This document shows positions 19,730 through 29,064 of a stretch of 64,000 bases of DNA, piece after piece. Location: positions 1-64,000 of the forward strand of contig NZ_BMGD01000004.1 of NCBI RefSeq assembly GCF_014639875.1, given 5' to 3'. How positions within the stretch are numbered: position 1 is the first letter of the stretch; every line of letters begins with the position of its first letter. The stretch comes from Blastomonas aquatica (lineage in GTDB: Bacteria; Pseudomonadota; Alphaproteobacteria; Sphingomonadales; Sphingomonadaceae). The notes under the pieces are model-generated. The model made no database searches and was not told the origin of the DNA. It saw only the letters and a list, made by a program, of their open reading frames with translations. The translations under genes were made by a program, and so were the position numbers.

Positions 19730-20830
19730 TCAGACGTTGAACTTGAAGTGCAGCACGTCGCCGTCCTGCACGACATATTCCTTGCCTTCCTGGCGCAATT
19801 TGCCCGCATCGCGTGCGCCAGCTTCACCATTGAGCGCGATGTAATCGTCAAACGCGATGGTCTCGGCGCGGATGAATCCGCGTTCGAAGTCGCTGTGGAT
19901 CTCGCCGGCCGCCTGCGGACCTTTCGAGCCGACCTCGACCGTCCAGGCGCGCGCTTCCTTGGGGCCGACGGTGAAGAACGTGATGAGGTGGAGCAGGTCG
20001 TATCCGGCGCGAATCACGCGGGCGAGGCCGGTCTCTTCCAGACCCAGATCGGCGAGGAATTCCATCCGGCCGTCCATGTCCATGGTGATCAGCTCGGCCT
20101 CGATCGCGGCGGAAACCACGACGGCTTCGGCGCCCTCGGCCTTGGCCTTCTCGAACACCCGCGCGCTGAAGTCGTTGCCGTGTGCGGCGCTGCCTTCATC
20201 GACATTGCAGACATAGAGCACCGGCTTCGACGTCAGCAACTGCGCCTGCGCGAGCACGCGCGCTTCCTCTTCGTCCGCCGCCTCGGTCAGCCGCGCGGGC
20301 TTGCCCTCGCGCAGCAGCTCGAGCGCCTTGCCCAGCACCGATGCGCCGATCTTTGATTCCTTGTCACCCTGTTGACCGCGCTTGACCAGGCCGGGGACGC
20401 GCTTTTCGAGGCTTTCTAAATCGCTCAGCAGCAGTTCGGTCTCGACCGTCTCGGCATCCGAGATAGGATCGACCTTGTTCTCGACATGCTGGATGTCGTC
20501 ATCCTCGAAGCAGCGCAGAACGTGGACAATCGCATCGACCTCGCGGATGTTGCCGAGGAACTGGTTACCTAGTCCCTCGCCCTTGGAGGCACCGCGCACC
20601 AGGCCTGCAATATCGACGAACGCGAGCTGGGTCGGGATGATCTTCTGGCTGCCCGCGATCGCGGCCAATTTGTCGAGCCGGGGATCGGGCACCGCGACAT
20701 TGCCGACATTGGGCTCGATCGTGCAGAACGGATAGTTCGCCGCCTGCGCTGCCTGCGTCTCGGTCAGCGCGTTGAACAGCGTGGACTTGCCAACATTGGG
20801 CAGTCCGACAATACCGCATTTGAAACCCAT
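19730..20830 (-). CDS. ychF: Ribosome-associated Obg-family ATPase YchF
   Basis: A universally conserved P-loop NTPase (YchF/OLA1), usually ATP- rather than GTP-preferring, associated with ribosomes and stress responses. The ATG at 20830 gives [17 protein letters not shown] and 366 residues, the normal size; the much longer open frame upstream is not homologous. Walker A is GLPNVGKST at 9-17. The DxxG motif is in [12 protein letters not shown], and the base-specificity element is the variant NVDE in LYVCNVDE. The C-terminal TGS domain contains [13 protein letters not shown] and closes with [12 protein letters not shown] single gene here, separated by a small hairpin from the SEDS-like gene upstream. 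Confidence 0.95.
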   Translation of the reverse strand: MGFKCGIVGLPNVGKSTLFNALTETQAAQAANYPFCTIEPNVGNVAVPDPRLDKLAAIAGSQKIIPTQLAFVDIAGLVRGASKGEGLGNQFLGNIREVDAIVHVLRCFEDDDIQHVENKVDPISDAETVETELLLSDLESLEKRVPGLVKRGQQGDKESKIGASVLGKALELLREGKPARLTEAADEEEARVLAQAQLLTSKPVLYVCNVDEGSAAHGNDFSARVFEKAKAEGAEAVVVSAAIEAELITMDMDGRMEFLADLGLEETGLARVIRAGYDLLHLITFFTVGPKEARAWTVEVGSKGPQAAGEIHSDFERGFIRAETIAFDDYIALNGEAGARDAGKLRQEGKEYVVQDGDVLHFKFNV

Positions 20831-20854
20831 AAATATCCCAGTCTGAAAGTAGGA

Positions 20855-20870
20855 CCGGTCAGAAGACCGG
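20855..20870 (-). other. Small hairpin between the SEDS-like gene and ychF
   Basis: CCGGTC and GACCGG form a 6-bp stem with a 4-base loop. It could end the rplY-pth side transcript or lie in the ychF leader; there is no clear T-run. Confidence 0.3.
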
Positions 20871-20889
20871 CAATCGCCGCGCCCTAGCG

Positions 20890-21774
20890 CTATCGCGCTG
20901 GCAATTCCAGTGGCAGCATGGTGGAGGCGGCACAATAGGGCGTCGCCAGCAGCGCCGCGCCCAGCCAAAGGCCCAGCGGAAAGCTCATCCCTGCACCGAC
21001 CAAGGGCACGGGAAACCAGCCGAAGACCGGGGCGATGAAAGTCACGGCGCAATAGAGCGCCAGGGCGCGCGCCGCGCGGTCATTCGTTCCGTAGGTCCAG
21101 AACACGATGGTCAAGGTGGCAAGCGTGGTGACTGCAAGCGCGGCCAGCGCGGGGTGGACCGATAATGCCAGCGATATAATCTGCTCGACTTCGGCTACCG
21201 GCTCCAGAGGGTCGGGGCTCAGCGTCGCAAGGATGGCCAAGCCGATCAGAACCAGGGCCTGCGCTGCGACGCTGGGCGAACGATTGGGGAGCAGCCAGGC
21301 GAGACAGGCGAGCACGAAGCCCCAGGCCTGCGACGCATCGGGCTGCAATGCGATGATGGCTGCGGTCATGACTGCGATGGCCTGCGCGAACCGGTTTCCT
21401 GGACCCAGCCGGGCGAGCGCGACGATCACGGCGGGGAGGACCACGCCTGCCGCATTGATGGACAGCGGTCCGATCGCCAGCCAGCGGTGCACGCCGAGCT
21501 GATCGGGGCCGAGCAATGTCGCGGCGATCGCAGCCGCCCCACCGATTGCGACAATCAGCCACGCACCGCGCTGCGGGCGAGTGCGAACGATCGCCAGTGC
21601 GAGGAGCCCGCCGACACCCCATGCGGCAAGGTTGGGTCCCCAGCGAATGGTGGGCGTCCCGATGCTCGCCATGGTCACCGCGCCGCTGATCGCGGCGAGC
21701 AGCGATAGGATGGCAAAGCCTGCCAGTGGCCTGGAGCGATTTCCCGCCGATTGCGGGTCGATCACGGCGTTCAT
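20890..21774 (-). CDS. Divergent, shortened SEDS-family-like membrane protein
   Basis: A 294-residue protein with about nine hydrophobic segments. Three places line up with RodA/FtsW. GVHRWLAIG at 94-102 matches the family's G-x-x-RW-x-x-(I/L)G. LQPDAS at 143-148 matches the QPDLGT motif that holds the catalytic Asp (here Asp146). APVFGWFPVPLVGAGMSF at 248-265 matches APVVGIPLPFLSYGGSS of RodA in this same window. The large extracellular loop between the last two motifs is absent and replaced by a short stretch (about 185-200). It overlaps pth by four bases. I infer a divergent or non-enzymatic SEDS relative; glycosyltransferase activity is doubtful. Function unknown. Confidence 0.6.
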   Translation of the reverse strand: MNAVIDPQSAGNRSRPLAGFAILSLLAAISGAVTMASIGTPTIRWGPNLAAWGVGGLLALAIVRTRPQRGAWLIVAIGGAAAIAATLLGPDQLGVHRWLAIGPLSINAAGVVLPAVIVALARLGPGNRFAQAIAVMTAAIIALQPDASQAWGFVLACLAWLLPNRSPSVAAQALVLIGLAILATLSPDPLEPVAEVEQIISLALSVHPALAALAVTTLATLTIVFWTYGTNDRAARALALYCAVTFIAPVFGWFPVPLVGAGMSFPLGLWLGAALLATPYCAASTMLPLELPAR

Positions 21775-22340
21775 TCCTGAAGACGAAGTGCCACGTCGTT
21801 CATGAAGCGTGCGTCATCGTCCTGGGCGAGCCAGGCGGCTTCGGCAGCGATCGCGCCCAGCATGTCGGTGAGCTCGTCGAGTTCGGTCTTGTGATAGTTG
21901 CCCAGGACATGGCCAGTGACCCTGTCCTTGTTGCCCGGATGGCCGATGCCGATCCGCACCCGGCGGAATTCAGGCCCGATGTGCTGGTCGGTGGAGCGGA
22001 GGCCGTTATGGCCAGCCGTGCCGCCGCCGCGTTTGACCTTCACCTTGAACGGCGCAAGATCGAGTTCGTCATGAAAAACGGTAACGGCGTCAGGTTCGAG
22101 CTTGAAGAAGCGCATCGCCTCTCCAACCGCCTGGCCGGATTTGTTCATGAAAGTTGCGGGTTTGAGCAGCAGCAGCTTTTCGCTGCCCAGCCTGCCTTCC
22201 ATGGCCCAGCCCTGGAAGCGGCGTTTTGGAGGTTCGAAGCCGTGGACATCGGCGATGGTGTCCAGCGCCATGAAGCCGACATTGTGCCGGTTCATCGCAT
22301 ATTCCGCGCCGGGATTACCGAGGCCGACCCAGATTTGCAT
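21771..22340 (-). CDS. pth: Peptidyl-tRNA hydrolase
   Basis: Releases tRNA from peptidyl-tRNAs that drop off ribosomes; a cytoplasmic, essential enzyme. The ATG at 22340 gives MQIWVGLGNPGAEYAMNRHNVGF, the standard opening containing the catalytic His (in NRHNVGF), and 189 residues in total. Other conserved parts are KPATFMNKSG, FHDELDLAPFKVKVKRGGG, GHNGLRS and RVRIGIGHPG. The longer frame running upstream is made of repeat sequence and is rejected. The gene follows rplY, the usual order in many Proteobacteria, but a palindromic repeat of about 100 bases separates them. Confidence 0.97.
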   Translation of the reverse strand: MQIWVGLGNPGAEYAMNRHNVGFMALDTIADVHGFEPPKRRFQGWAMEGRLGSEKLLLLKPATFMNKSGQAVGEAMRFFKLEPDAVTVFHDELDLAPFKVKVKRGGGTAGHNGLRSTDQHIGPEFRRVRIGIGHPGNKDRVTGHVLGNYHKTELDELTDMLGAIAAEAAWLAQDDDARFMNDVALRLQE

Positions 22341-22344
22341 GGGA

Positions 22345-22469
22345 TACTCCCTCTCCCGTTGAGCTCCGCTCGTCTGCGGCTCAGGGGAGAGGGTAGGGGA
22401 GAGGGGACTGCCTAAGCAACGTCGCCCTGACTCCCCCTCTCCCAACCCTCTCCCCTGAAGGGGAGAGGG
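22345..22469. repeat. CTCTCCC/GGGAGAGG palindromic intergenic element
   Basis: A string of CTCTCCC and GGGGAGAGGG motifs. It ends in a perfect 10-bp stem CCCTCTCCCC/GGGGAGAGGG (22446-22469, loop TGAA) just after the rplY stop. Such elements recur in many high-GC proteobacterial genomes. Here it may also act as a terminator or RNA stabiliser for rplY. Confidence 0.6.
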
Positions 22470-22481
22470 CTAAATAGCGGA

Positions 22482-23099
22482 TTACGCTTCTTCAGCTGCC
22501 TCATCGGCAGCTTCGCCGTCGCTCGACTTGAGCGCCGAGGGAGCAACGATGGTGGCGATGGTGAAATCGCGATCGGTGATCGCCGATTCGCTGCCCTTGG
22601 GAAGGGTCACCGCAGAGATGTGGATCGAATCGCCGATATCGGTGCCGGTAACGTCGACTTCGATCTGGTCGGGAATCTTGGTTGCGTCGCAGACCAGCTC
22701 GAGCTCGTGGCGCACGACGTTGAGAACGCCGCCACGCTTGAGACCGGGCGAGGCTTCTTCGTTGACGAACATGACCGGGACCGAGACCTCGACGGTCGAG
22801 CCCTTGGCGATACGCAGGAAATCGACGTGAAGCGGACGATCCGACACGGGATGGAAAGCCACGTCCTTGGGAAGGGTGACAACCATCTTGCCGTCGATTT
22901 CGACTTCAACGATCGAGTTCATGAAATGGCCGGTGCCAAGCATCTTGTTCAGATCGCGCTCGGCGATGTGAATGGCTTCCGGTTCTTTCTTGTCGCCGTA
23001 AATTACGGCGGGTACACGGCCTTCGCGGCGGAGTGCACGGGAGGCTCCCTTGCCTGCCCGATCACGCAGCTGGGCCGACAGGGTAAGCGTATCGCTCAT
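22482..23099 (-). CDS. rplY: 50S ribosomal protein L25/general stress protein Ctc
   Basis: Binds 5S rRNA in the large subunit. The 205-residue protein is the long Ctc/TL5 form: an N-terminal L25 domain (about 5-95, with [15 protein letters not shown] and [13 protein letters not shown]), then the C-terminal beta-rich TL5 domain (about 100-185, with [18 protein letters not shown] and DIGDSIHIS), and an acidic tail (AADEAAEEA). This length is typical of alphaproteobacteria. It is encoded just upstream of pth, a conserved pairing tied to translation. Confidence 0.95.
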   Translation of the reverse strand: MSDTLTLSAQLRDRAGKGASRALRREGRVPAVIYGDKKEPEAIHIAERDLNKMLGTGHFMNSIVEVEIDGKMVVTLPKDVAFHPVSDRPLHVDFLRIAKGSTVEVSVPVMFVNEEASPGLKRGGVLNVVRHELELVCDATKIPDQIEVDVTGTDIGDSIHISAVTLPKGSESAITDRDFTIATIVAPSALKSSDGEAADEAAEEA

Positions 23100-23227
23100 A
23101 GACTGTCTCCAGATATTGGGTGGTCGTTCAATCCCCCCGCCACGCCTCCAGGGATGACCATGACATCGGGGAAGCGCATGCCCTTAGGCGTGACCACGCC
23201 CAAATGCAAGCTTTCTGGCGGGCAATG

Positions 23228-24133
23228 CTATTGCAGCCGAGTGACGGTATAGCCCTGCGCCTCGAGCAAAGCCTGGACGCTATCGTCCCCGGCCAGATGC
23301 GCTGCCCCCACCGCGACGAACGGACGTGCCCCCAGCTTGAGCATATCGGTGATCTGACCGGCCCAGTCACGGTTCCGGCGGACCAGGATCTGCTCGCGGA
23401 TCTGTGGGCGCTGAAGCAACCCGCGGTTGGCGGCCTCGGCCAACCTGGCGGTATCGCCAGCGAGCCAGCCAGTCACCATCTCACGGTATGCCGCAGGTGC
23501 GTTTTCCGCATCGGCGATGACGCTGATCAGCATCGCGCGCTGGTCGTCCTCTGGAAGTTCGTCGAAATAGGTAAACTGGCGGGCAGGGGTTTCCAACCCG
23601 ATCACCGCCTTGTCACGGCTGCGATAGCGCTTGGCGAGCACGCGCTCGACCCCTGCTTCGCGCACCATATCGAGGTTGGCGGTAGCCGCGCCCGCCAGCG
23701 TGATGGCTGCGGCCCAGCTCTCGAGCGTTTCGAACTTGGCGGGGTTGACCCGGCCCTTCTCGCGCAGCTTTTCACCGGCTGCCCGCAGATCGGGCGGCAA
23801 GCGCTCGGCAAGCGGGGGTTGCCCTTCGCTGTTGGCCATGGATTGGAACACCCGGGTGATCTCGGCCGAGTCCTCAAGCCCTACGACCTCGAGCACCAGC
23901 CGGTCGCTGGCATCCATCGCCTTTTTCATCCGCGGCGTGATCCATTTGATGTTTGCGGGCAACGCATGGATGCCGCCGAACAGCCACGCCTCACCGTCGG
24001 GACCCTCGACGTGCCACAGCGCTGGGGTGCCTTTGTCGGGACCATCCCACGCCGCCATTGATGGAAACGCGCTGCACGCCTGGGCAAGCAGCAGCAGCGG
24101 CAACATCAGCCAGCGGGTCAGGACATGGTTCAT
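23228..24133 (-). CDS. TraB/GumN-family protein, exported
   Basis: A 301-residue member of the TraB/GumN (PrgY-related) family, proteins with an Erel/ChaN-like fold proposed to be metalloproteases, though their function in proteobacteria is not settled. The N-terminus is a signal peptide (hydrophobic 8-19, then QACS; Cys20 is at best a weak lipobox). Family motifs are the opening GEAWLFGGIHALP with its His, the helical core with LVLEVVGLED, and the C-terminal FVAVGAAHLAGDDSV. A standalone gene on the same strand as rplY and divergent from nothing nearby. The substrate is unknown. Confidence 0.85.
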   Translation of the reverse strand: MNHVLTRWLMLPLLLLAQACSAFPSMAAWDGPDKGTPALWHVEGPDGEAWLFGGIHALPANIKWITPRMKKAMDASDRLVLEVVGLEDSAEITRVFQSMANSEGQPPLAERLPPDLRAAGEKLREKGRVNPAKFETLESWAAAITLAGAATANLDMVREAGVERVLAKRYRSRDKAVIGLETPARQFTYFDELPEDDQRAMLISVIADAENAPAAYREMVTGWLAGDTARLAEAANRGLLQRPQIREQILVRRNRDWAGQITDMLKLGARPFVAVGAAHLAGDDSVQALLEAQGYTVTRLQ

Positions 24134-24200
24134 GCGGCCCTAATTAGGGATGGTGGTGCGCAAAGGGAACCGGTGTTGGGCAGAGCGTAGTGTCGGCGGC

Positions 24201-26537
24201 TCATTCGGCGAATGCGGCCTCTATTTCGCGCCGGATCGCCGGGACCAGTTGCGGGTCTGTCGTCAGGACCGTTTCTTCCTCGTCACAAATCGCAAGGAAT
24301 GCCCGGCGCTTGAAATCCGCGAGCACAGCCACTGGCAAGGGAGCTTCGGGGGGCAGAGCCGAGGCGATGATGTCGATCAGCCGCTCGGCACCATGTAATC
24401 GGCCCCAAAGATAGTCGTTCTCGCGATAGCTTCGGCTGAAAAATGCGCCGAAGCTGTTGAACTCGATGCCCTTGAGCGTGGCATCCGCACCGCCCTTGCG
24501 GATCGACTGCGCGTCGTCGGGCGAAATCCGGTCGACCTTGATCAAATCATACTCGTTCTGCGCTTCACCCTGCAGCAGCGGAAGCGTCGCGATGTCGTAG
24601 AAAGGAAAGCCCAGATAGGCGAGCAGCATCGATCGGCGGCTGGCCTTGGGCAGCATCGCGAGGGCACTGGCAAGCTGTTCATCGACGATGGCATCGGCCG
24701 CGCGCAGATCGCGTCGGGCCGCAAGTTCGGATATCGCCAGTCCGGGGTTGTCGATTGCCGACGCGGCTATATCGGCGAAGTCCTGGCCCAGCATGTCGGC
24801 TGTCTCGCGTTCCAGATAATGCGAGAGGCAGGTGTAGAGTGTGTCGTGCATCGCCACGACCGCTTCGGGCGGAGTGCGGCCCGTTTGTGCGATGTCTTCG
24901 CCCAGCCGCCGCGCGAGAAAACGCAGGCGGCGGATGCGGAAACCCATATCCTGGGTGCGGAAAAAAATTATCGCGGCATCGCTCGCCCCGCCCCCCTTGC
25001 CAGAGAGATGATCGAGCCCGGTGCGGCGCAGCTCTGCGCTGATCGCCTCGCGCAGCCGTTCCGCATACAGCGCCTTGGGTCCCTGATGGGCACGGCGCAG
25101 CGTATCGACGATGTCCTCGATGATAGAGGCCAGCTTGAGCTGGCCATACGATGCATAGGCAAAGCCTGCCATATGCGCGGCGCGATCCTGCGCCTTGTTG
25201 CGCCAGTTGGTCAGCCGGCGCGGGGTCGGGCTGTCGAGAAACAGCGTATAACCGAACAGCTTGCTCACCGTTTCCTCAACCTCGGTGCGCAGAGAATCGG
25301 TGATCATGCGCATCTGGCGAACCCGGCTGGTGCGACGCTCGATCCCTTCGAGGTTGTCGCGAATCGGCTGTTCGCGCGGGATATCGGATAGTGCGCCGAA
25401 GATCGTCGAGAAGAAGCCGGGCAATCGCTGCCCCATCGCGTCACGGTCCTGCGCCTGGTCCATATTGCGGACGATATCGGGCTTGGGATCGATATAAACA
25501 AAGCGCCGGTCGACCTCGCGGTGCGCAGGTCGGTTCCTCAGCGCGTCGATGGCTTGGGCGAACGGCGCGTTGGCCAGCACCGATCCATCGATCAGCACGG
25601 CGGTCTCGGCATGCCCGTCCAGATGATGCTGGGGAAAAATGCGGCGGAGGAAACGCTCGCGCCCCGGCCACAGCTTGTCGCGCTTCACCAGCATCCTGTC
25701 CATCTCACCTACATTGAACGGGGGAAACGCACCCGGGAAGCTCGCGGTGGCACGCGCGGCGAAGACGAGCTCGGCAGGATCGGCCAGTGCGTCGTCGCGC
25801 CCGCGCAGATAGCGAAAGCCGATCGACAGCCGGTGTTCGGTCTCTACCACCTCGGCCGGGCTGTTGAGCCGCAACCGTTCGAGGCGCCCCCTAAAGTCGG
25901 TAACCGTGACAAACAGGTCGAGCGGCTGGCCGATGGGAACCAGCCTTGGCCCGGCAGGCGTTGCCGCCATGGCTTCGAGCGCATCGTAGAGCAGCGCGGA
26001 GAACCCGATACCGCTGAACGGTGGTGCAAACCAGCGTGCGCGCACCAGGCGCGAAAGCTTGGTGCGCACCTCGCTGCGTGCCTCGGGTGCGACAGTGCGG
26101 TCGAGCGCGCCGCCGGGTCGGCGCAGCAACAGCCACACCAGAGGCTGCGCCCAGAACTTGGTGAATCGCGACCAGGGCCGCGCATCGGGATCAAGCAATT
26201 GGTCGATGTCCGCGCATTCGAGCCACAGCCGGGTCAGCGGCTCAAGCGATTGCCCGCTGGCCAGCGCCTGCGCCAGGAAAACGCCGTTGATGCCCCCCGC
26301 ACTCGCCCCGGCGATGATGTCGGGTAGCAGCCGGAGCTTGACCTGCGAATGGTCGGCGATCGTTTCGAACAGCGCGCGGTACACCCCCTGGCTACCGCTG
26401 GCCGGGGGATCGCCTGCATGGAAATTGCGGCTGGCCCGGGTTGCACGCCAGATTTCCTTGGTGATGCCGTGCATGTAGACCGCAAGGCTGATGCCGCCGT
26501 AGCAGACCAGGGCAATGCGGAGTTCCTTCTGGCGCAT
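24201..26537 (-). CDS. Patatin-like phospholipase with C-terminal DUF3376-type region
   Basis: A 778-residue acyl hydrolase. Residues 1-340 form the patatin domain: glycine-rich oxyanion region CYGGISLAVYMHGI, nucleophile GASAGGINGVFLA (Ser in GxSxG), and the catalytic Asp in LIDGSVLANAPF. The remaining roughly 430 residues are helical and match the long C-terminal part of the bacterial patatin-related group (DUF3376). There is no signal peptide; proteins of this group are usually cytoplasmic or peripheral-membrane lipases. The ATG at 26537 starts MRQKELRIALVCYGG, a natural beginning. It is divergent from radA across 131 bases. Confidence 0.88.
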   Translation of the reverse strand: MRQKELRIALVCYGGISLAVYMHGITKEIWRATRASRNFHAGDPPASGSQGVYRALFETIADHSQVKLRLLPDIIAGASAGGINGVFLAQALASGQSLEPLTRLWLECADIDQLLDPDARPWSRFTKFWAQPLVWLLLRRPGGALDRTVAPEARSEVRTKLSRLVRARWFAPPFSGIGFSALLYDALEAMAATPAGPRLVPIGQPLDLFVTVTDFRGRLERLRLNSPAEVVETEHRLSIGFRYLRGRDDALADPAELVFAARATASFPGAFPPFNVGEMDRMLVKRDKLWPGRERFLRRIFPQHHLDGHAETAVLIDGSVLANAPFAQAIDALRNRPAHREVDRRFVYIDPKPDIVRNMDQAQDRDAMGQRLPGFFSTIFGALSDIPREQPIRDNLEGIERRTSRVRQMRMITDSLRTEVEETVSKLFGYTLFLDSPTPRRLTNWRNKAQDRAAHMAGFAYASYGQLKLASIIEDIVDTLRRAHQGPKALYAERLREAISAELRRTGLDHLSGKGGGASDAAIIFFRTQDMGFRIRRLRFLARRLGEDIAQTGRTPPEAVVAMHDTLYTCLSHYLERETADMLGQDFADIAASAIDNPGLAISELAARRDLRAADAIVDEQLASALAMLPKASRRSMLLAYLGFPFYDIATLPLLQGEAQNEYDLIKVDRISPDDAQSIRKGGADATLKGIEFNSFGAFFSRSYRENDYLWGRLHGAERLIDIIASALPPEAPLPVAVLADFKRRAFLAICDEEETVLTTDPQLVPAIRREIEAAFAE

Positions 26538-26668
26538 GTGGCTGGCGCGGACCTTTTATCGTAACGGTAACCCGTGCGGGCATTCGTCGCAAAGCTATCC
26601 AAGTTACGCCCGATGGCAAGCGCAAAGCGGCAATTGCGTTCCAGTTTTGTTCAAGCTATGCCGCAGCC

Positions 26669-28048
26669 ATGGCAAAGCCCCGGAAAACTTACGTCTGTCA
26701 GGCATGCGGCAGCGTTGCGACCCGCTGGCAGGGCCAGTGCGCCGATTGCAATGAATGGAACACGTTGGTCGAACAGACCGCGCCAACTGCATATTCGGCA
26801 CGGCATGATCTGCAGACCGGCGGGCACCGGATCGTGCTGTCGCGGCTCGACAGTGCGGTTGCGCTCCCGCCGCGGATTCCCACGGGTATCGCCGAATTCG
26901 ATCGCGCGCTTGGCGGCGGACTGGTCGCGGGATCGGCCGTGCTGATGGGCGGCGACCCGGGCATTGGCAAATCCACGCTACTGCTGCAGGCATCGGCCAA
27001 CATGGCCAAGGCGGGCAGCCATGTCGTTTACATCAGCGGTGAGGAAGCGGCCGATCAGGTGCGGCTGCGCGCAAAGCGGCTGGGCCTCGCCGACGCGCCG
27101 ATCGATCTCGCCTCGGCGACATCGGTGCGCGATATCCTGACGACGCTGCGCGCGATGGCACCCCCGATCATGCTGGTGATCGATTCGATTCAGACAATGC
27201 ACAGCGATCTGATCGAAGGTGCGCCCGGTACGGTCAGCCAGGTGCGCGCATCGGCGCAGGAACTGATCCGGTTCGCGAAGGAAACCGGCTGCGCGGTGAT
27301 CCTCGTCGGGCACGTCACTAAGGATGGCAGTATCGCCGGGCCGCGCGTCCTCGAGCACATGGTCGATACGGTCATGAGCTTCGAGGGCGAGCGCAGCCAC
27401 CAGTACCGGATCCTGCGATCGATCAAGAACCGCTTTGGCGCGACCGACGAGATCGGCGTGTTCGCGATGGAGGAAGAGGGTCTGTCCGAAGTGGGCAACC
27501 CCTCGAGCCTGTTCCTGAGCGATCGCGACGCGCAGATGCCCGGCACATCGGTTTTTCCCGCACTTGAAGGGACGCGTCCGGTGCTGGTCGAGATCCAGGC
27601 ACTGACGGTGCGGCTGTCGAGCGGGGCTACCCCGCGGCGGGCGGTTGTCGGGTGGGATTCGGGGCGGCTGGCGATGGTGCTCGCGGTGCTCGAGGCGCGC
27701 TGCGGGCTAAGCTTCTCGACCGCAGAGGTCTATCTCAACATCGCGGGCGGCTATCGCCTGTCGGACCCCGCGGCCGACCTGGCGGTTGCTGCCGCGCTGA
27801 TCTCGGCTCTCTCCGAGCGCCCGATCGGCAGCGGCACGATCGTGTTCGGCGAGCTTTCGCTGTCGGGCGAGTTGCGTCCGGTTGCGCATGCCGGGCTGAG
27901 GCTGCGCGAGGCGGCCAAGCTGGGCTTCGAAAAGGCGCTGGTGCCTGCCAGTGTGACGGCAAAAGGAGCAGGGGACAGCAGCGGAATGCGGCTGACTTCC
28001 TACGCCCGATTGGCAAATCTCGTTGACCAACTGCTTGGCCGAAACTAG
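26669..28048 (+). CDS. radA: DNA repair protein RadA
   Basis: A RecA-like branch-migration helicase for recombination intermediates. It has 459 residues: an N-terminal zinc finger with Cys10, Cys13, Cys24 and Cys27, Walker A GGDPGIGKST at 94-103, Walker B MLVIDSIQTM, the family-specific KNRFG motif in SIKNRFGATDE, and the C-terminal Lon-protease-like domain with NIAGGYRLSDPAADLAVAAAL. All expected elements are present. It is followed after 11 bases by cvpA and then an IscU-like gene, all on the same strand, so an operon is likely. Confidence 0.97.
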   Translation: MAKPRKTYVCQACGSVATRWQGQCADCNEWNTLVEQTAPTAYSARHDLQTGGHRIVLSRLDSAVALPPRIPTGIAEFDRALGGGLVAGSAVLMGGDPGIGKSTLLLQASANMAKAGSHVVYISGEEAADQVRLRAKRLGLADAPIDLASATSVRDILTTLRAMAPPIMLVIDSIQTMHSDLIEGAPGTVSQVRASAQELIRFAKETGCAVILVGHVTKDGSIAGPRVLEHMVDTVMSFEGERSHQYRILRSIKNRFGATDEIGVFAMEEEGLSEVGNPSSLFLSDRDAQMPGTSVFPALEGTRPVLVEIQALTVRLSSGATPRRAVVGWDSGRLAMVLAVLEARCGLSFSTAEVYLNIAGGYRLSDPAADLAVAAALISALSERPIGSGTIVFGELSLSGELRPVAHAGLRLREAAKLGFEKALVPASVTAKGAGDSSGMRLTSYARLANLVDQLLGRN

Positions 28049-28059
28049 CGCAATTTGCC

Positions 28060-28563
28060 ATGACCGCATTTGATATCATCGTGCTGACGCTGCTTGCGGG
28101 CGGTGCGATTCTGGGCTTCGTGAACGGCTTCGTCCATGCGGCGGTCTCGCTGATCGCGTGGGTGGCGGGAATCTTCGCACTGCGGTTGTTTCATTCGCCG
28201 GTCACAGCGATGCTCAAGGAACCCGTCGGCAACGATAGCGGCGCAGCGGCGCTGGCTTTGGTCGGCATCTATATGGGCGTTTACCTGCTGGGCAAATTGA
28301 TCGCCAGCAGCCTGCGCACGCGAACCCGCAAATCTGTGCTCGGACCCATCGACCGGGTTCTGGGCTTTGGCTTTGGCGCGCTCAAGGGTTTGATCCTGGC
28401 AACATTGGCCTATCTGTTGATCACCATGGTCCATGACATCATCTGGCCCGGCGAAGGACAGCCCGCATGGATAACCGAAAGCCGTACATTCCCGCTGCTC
28501 AACGCCAGCGGTACTGCGCTGGTGAGCCTGTATGATTATCAGCAGATTCTCGGCGATGAGTAA
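28060..28563 (+). CDS. cvpA: CvpA-family inner membrane protein
   Basis: A 167-residue protein with about four membrane segments (for example IIVLTLLAGGAILGFVNGF at the start). It has the family-typical GFVNGFVHAAVSLIAWVAG opening and GRxxR-like basic loop (RTRTRKSVLGPIDRVLG) followed by GFGFGALKGLI. CvpA is needed for colicin V export in E. coli and is linked to envelope stress and biofilm in other bacteria; its mechanism is unclear. It begins 11 bases after radA. In other genomes it often precedes purF; here the next gene is an IscU-like scaffold. Confidence 0.88.
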   Translation: MTAFDIIVLTLLAGGAILGFVNGFVHAAVSLIAWVAGIFALRLFHSPVTAMLKEPVGNDSGAAALALVGIYMGVYLLGKLIASSLRTRTRKSVLGPIDRVLGFGFGALKGLILATLAYLLITMVHDIIWPGEGQPAWITESRTFPLLNASGTALVSLYDYQQILGDE

Positions 28564-28593
28564 ACTTGCACCCCTCGCCGTGAGCACAGGACG

Positions 28594-29040
28594 ATGAGCG
28601 GTGCGGGCAGGGTGCTGTACACGCCCGACATCCTGTCGCTGGCGGTATCGCTAATCGACTGGCCGATGCAGGACGATCTCTCCTGCCAGGCCGAATTGCG
28701 TTCGCAAAGCTGCGGGTCTGTGGTGCGCGTCGGGGTTGAACTCGACGCTGCGGGGAATGTCGCACGTTTTGGTGTCGACGCCCACGCCTGCGCGCTCGGC
28801 CAGGCATCTGCGGCGGTACTGGCGGATCATGTCACAGGACAGGACCGCGCCGCATTGATTGCCGCGCGCGATGCGCTGACCGCGTTTTTTGCCGGCGAGT
28901 GCGCCGATCCGGGTGACTGGCCGGGAACACAGCATCTGGCGAGTGCCTTGCCTTATCCGGCGCGCCATGGTTCCATCCTGTTGCCCTGGCGCGCGGTCGT
29001 TGCGGCGCTGGATGCACCAGGGGCGGACGCGAGCCGATGA
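28594..29040 (+). CDS. IscU/SufU-like scaffold protein lacking the third ligand cysteine
   Basis: A 148-residue protein resembling NifU-N/SufU iron-sulfur scaffolds. The first ligand region is SQSCGSVVRV (Cys40, with Ser where CGD has Asp). The second is HACALGQASAAVLAD (Cys66, a good match to GCAISQASAS). The third region reads YPARHGSILLPWRAV, where scaffolds have Cys; here it is Ser127. Other cysteines are Cys31 and Cys103. The protein may therefore be a scaffold-derived factor with changed cluster chemistry, or it may use Cys103 instead. It lies 30 bases after cvpA and 24 bases before the antiporter gene, so it may be transcribed with both. The family is clear; activity is uncertain. Confidence 0.75.
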   Translation: MSGAGRVLYTPDILSLAVSLIDWPMQDDLSCQAELRSQSCGSVVRVGVELDAAGNVARFGVDAHACALGQASAAVLADHVTGQDRAALIAARDALTAFFAGECADPGDWPGTQHLASALPYPARHGSILLPWRAVVAALDAPGADASR

Positions 29041-29064
29041 AACCTTACTGAGGGAACGTGCCTG

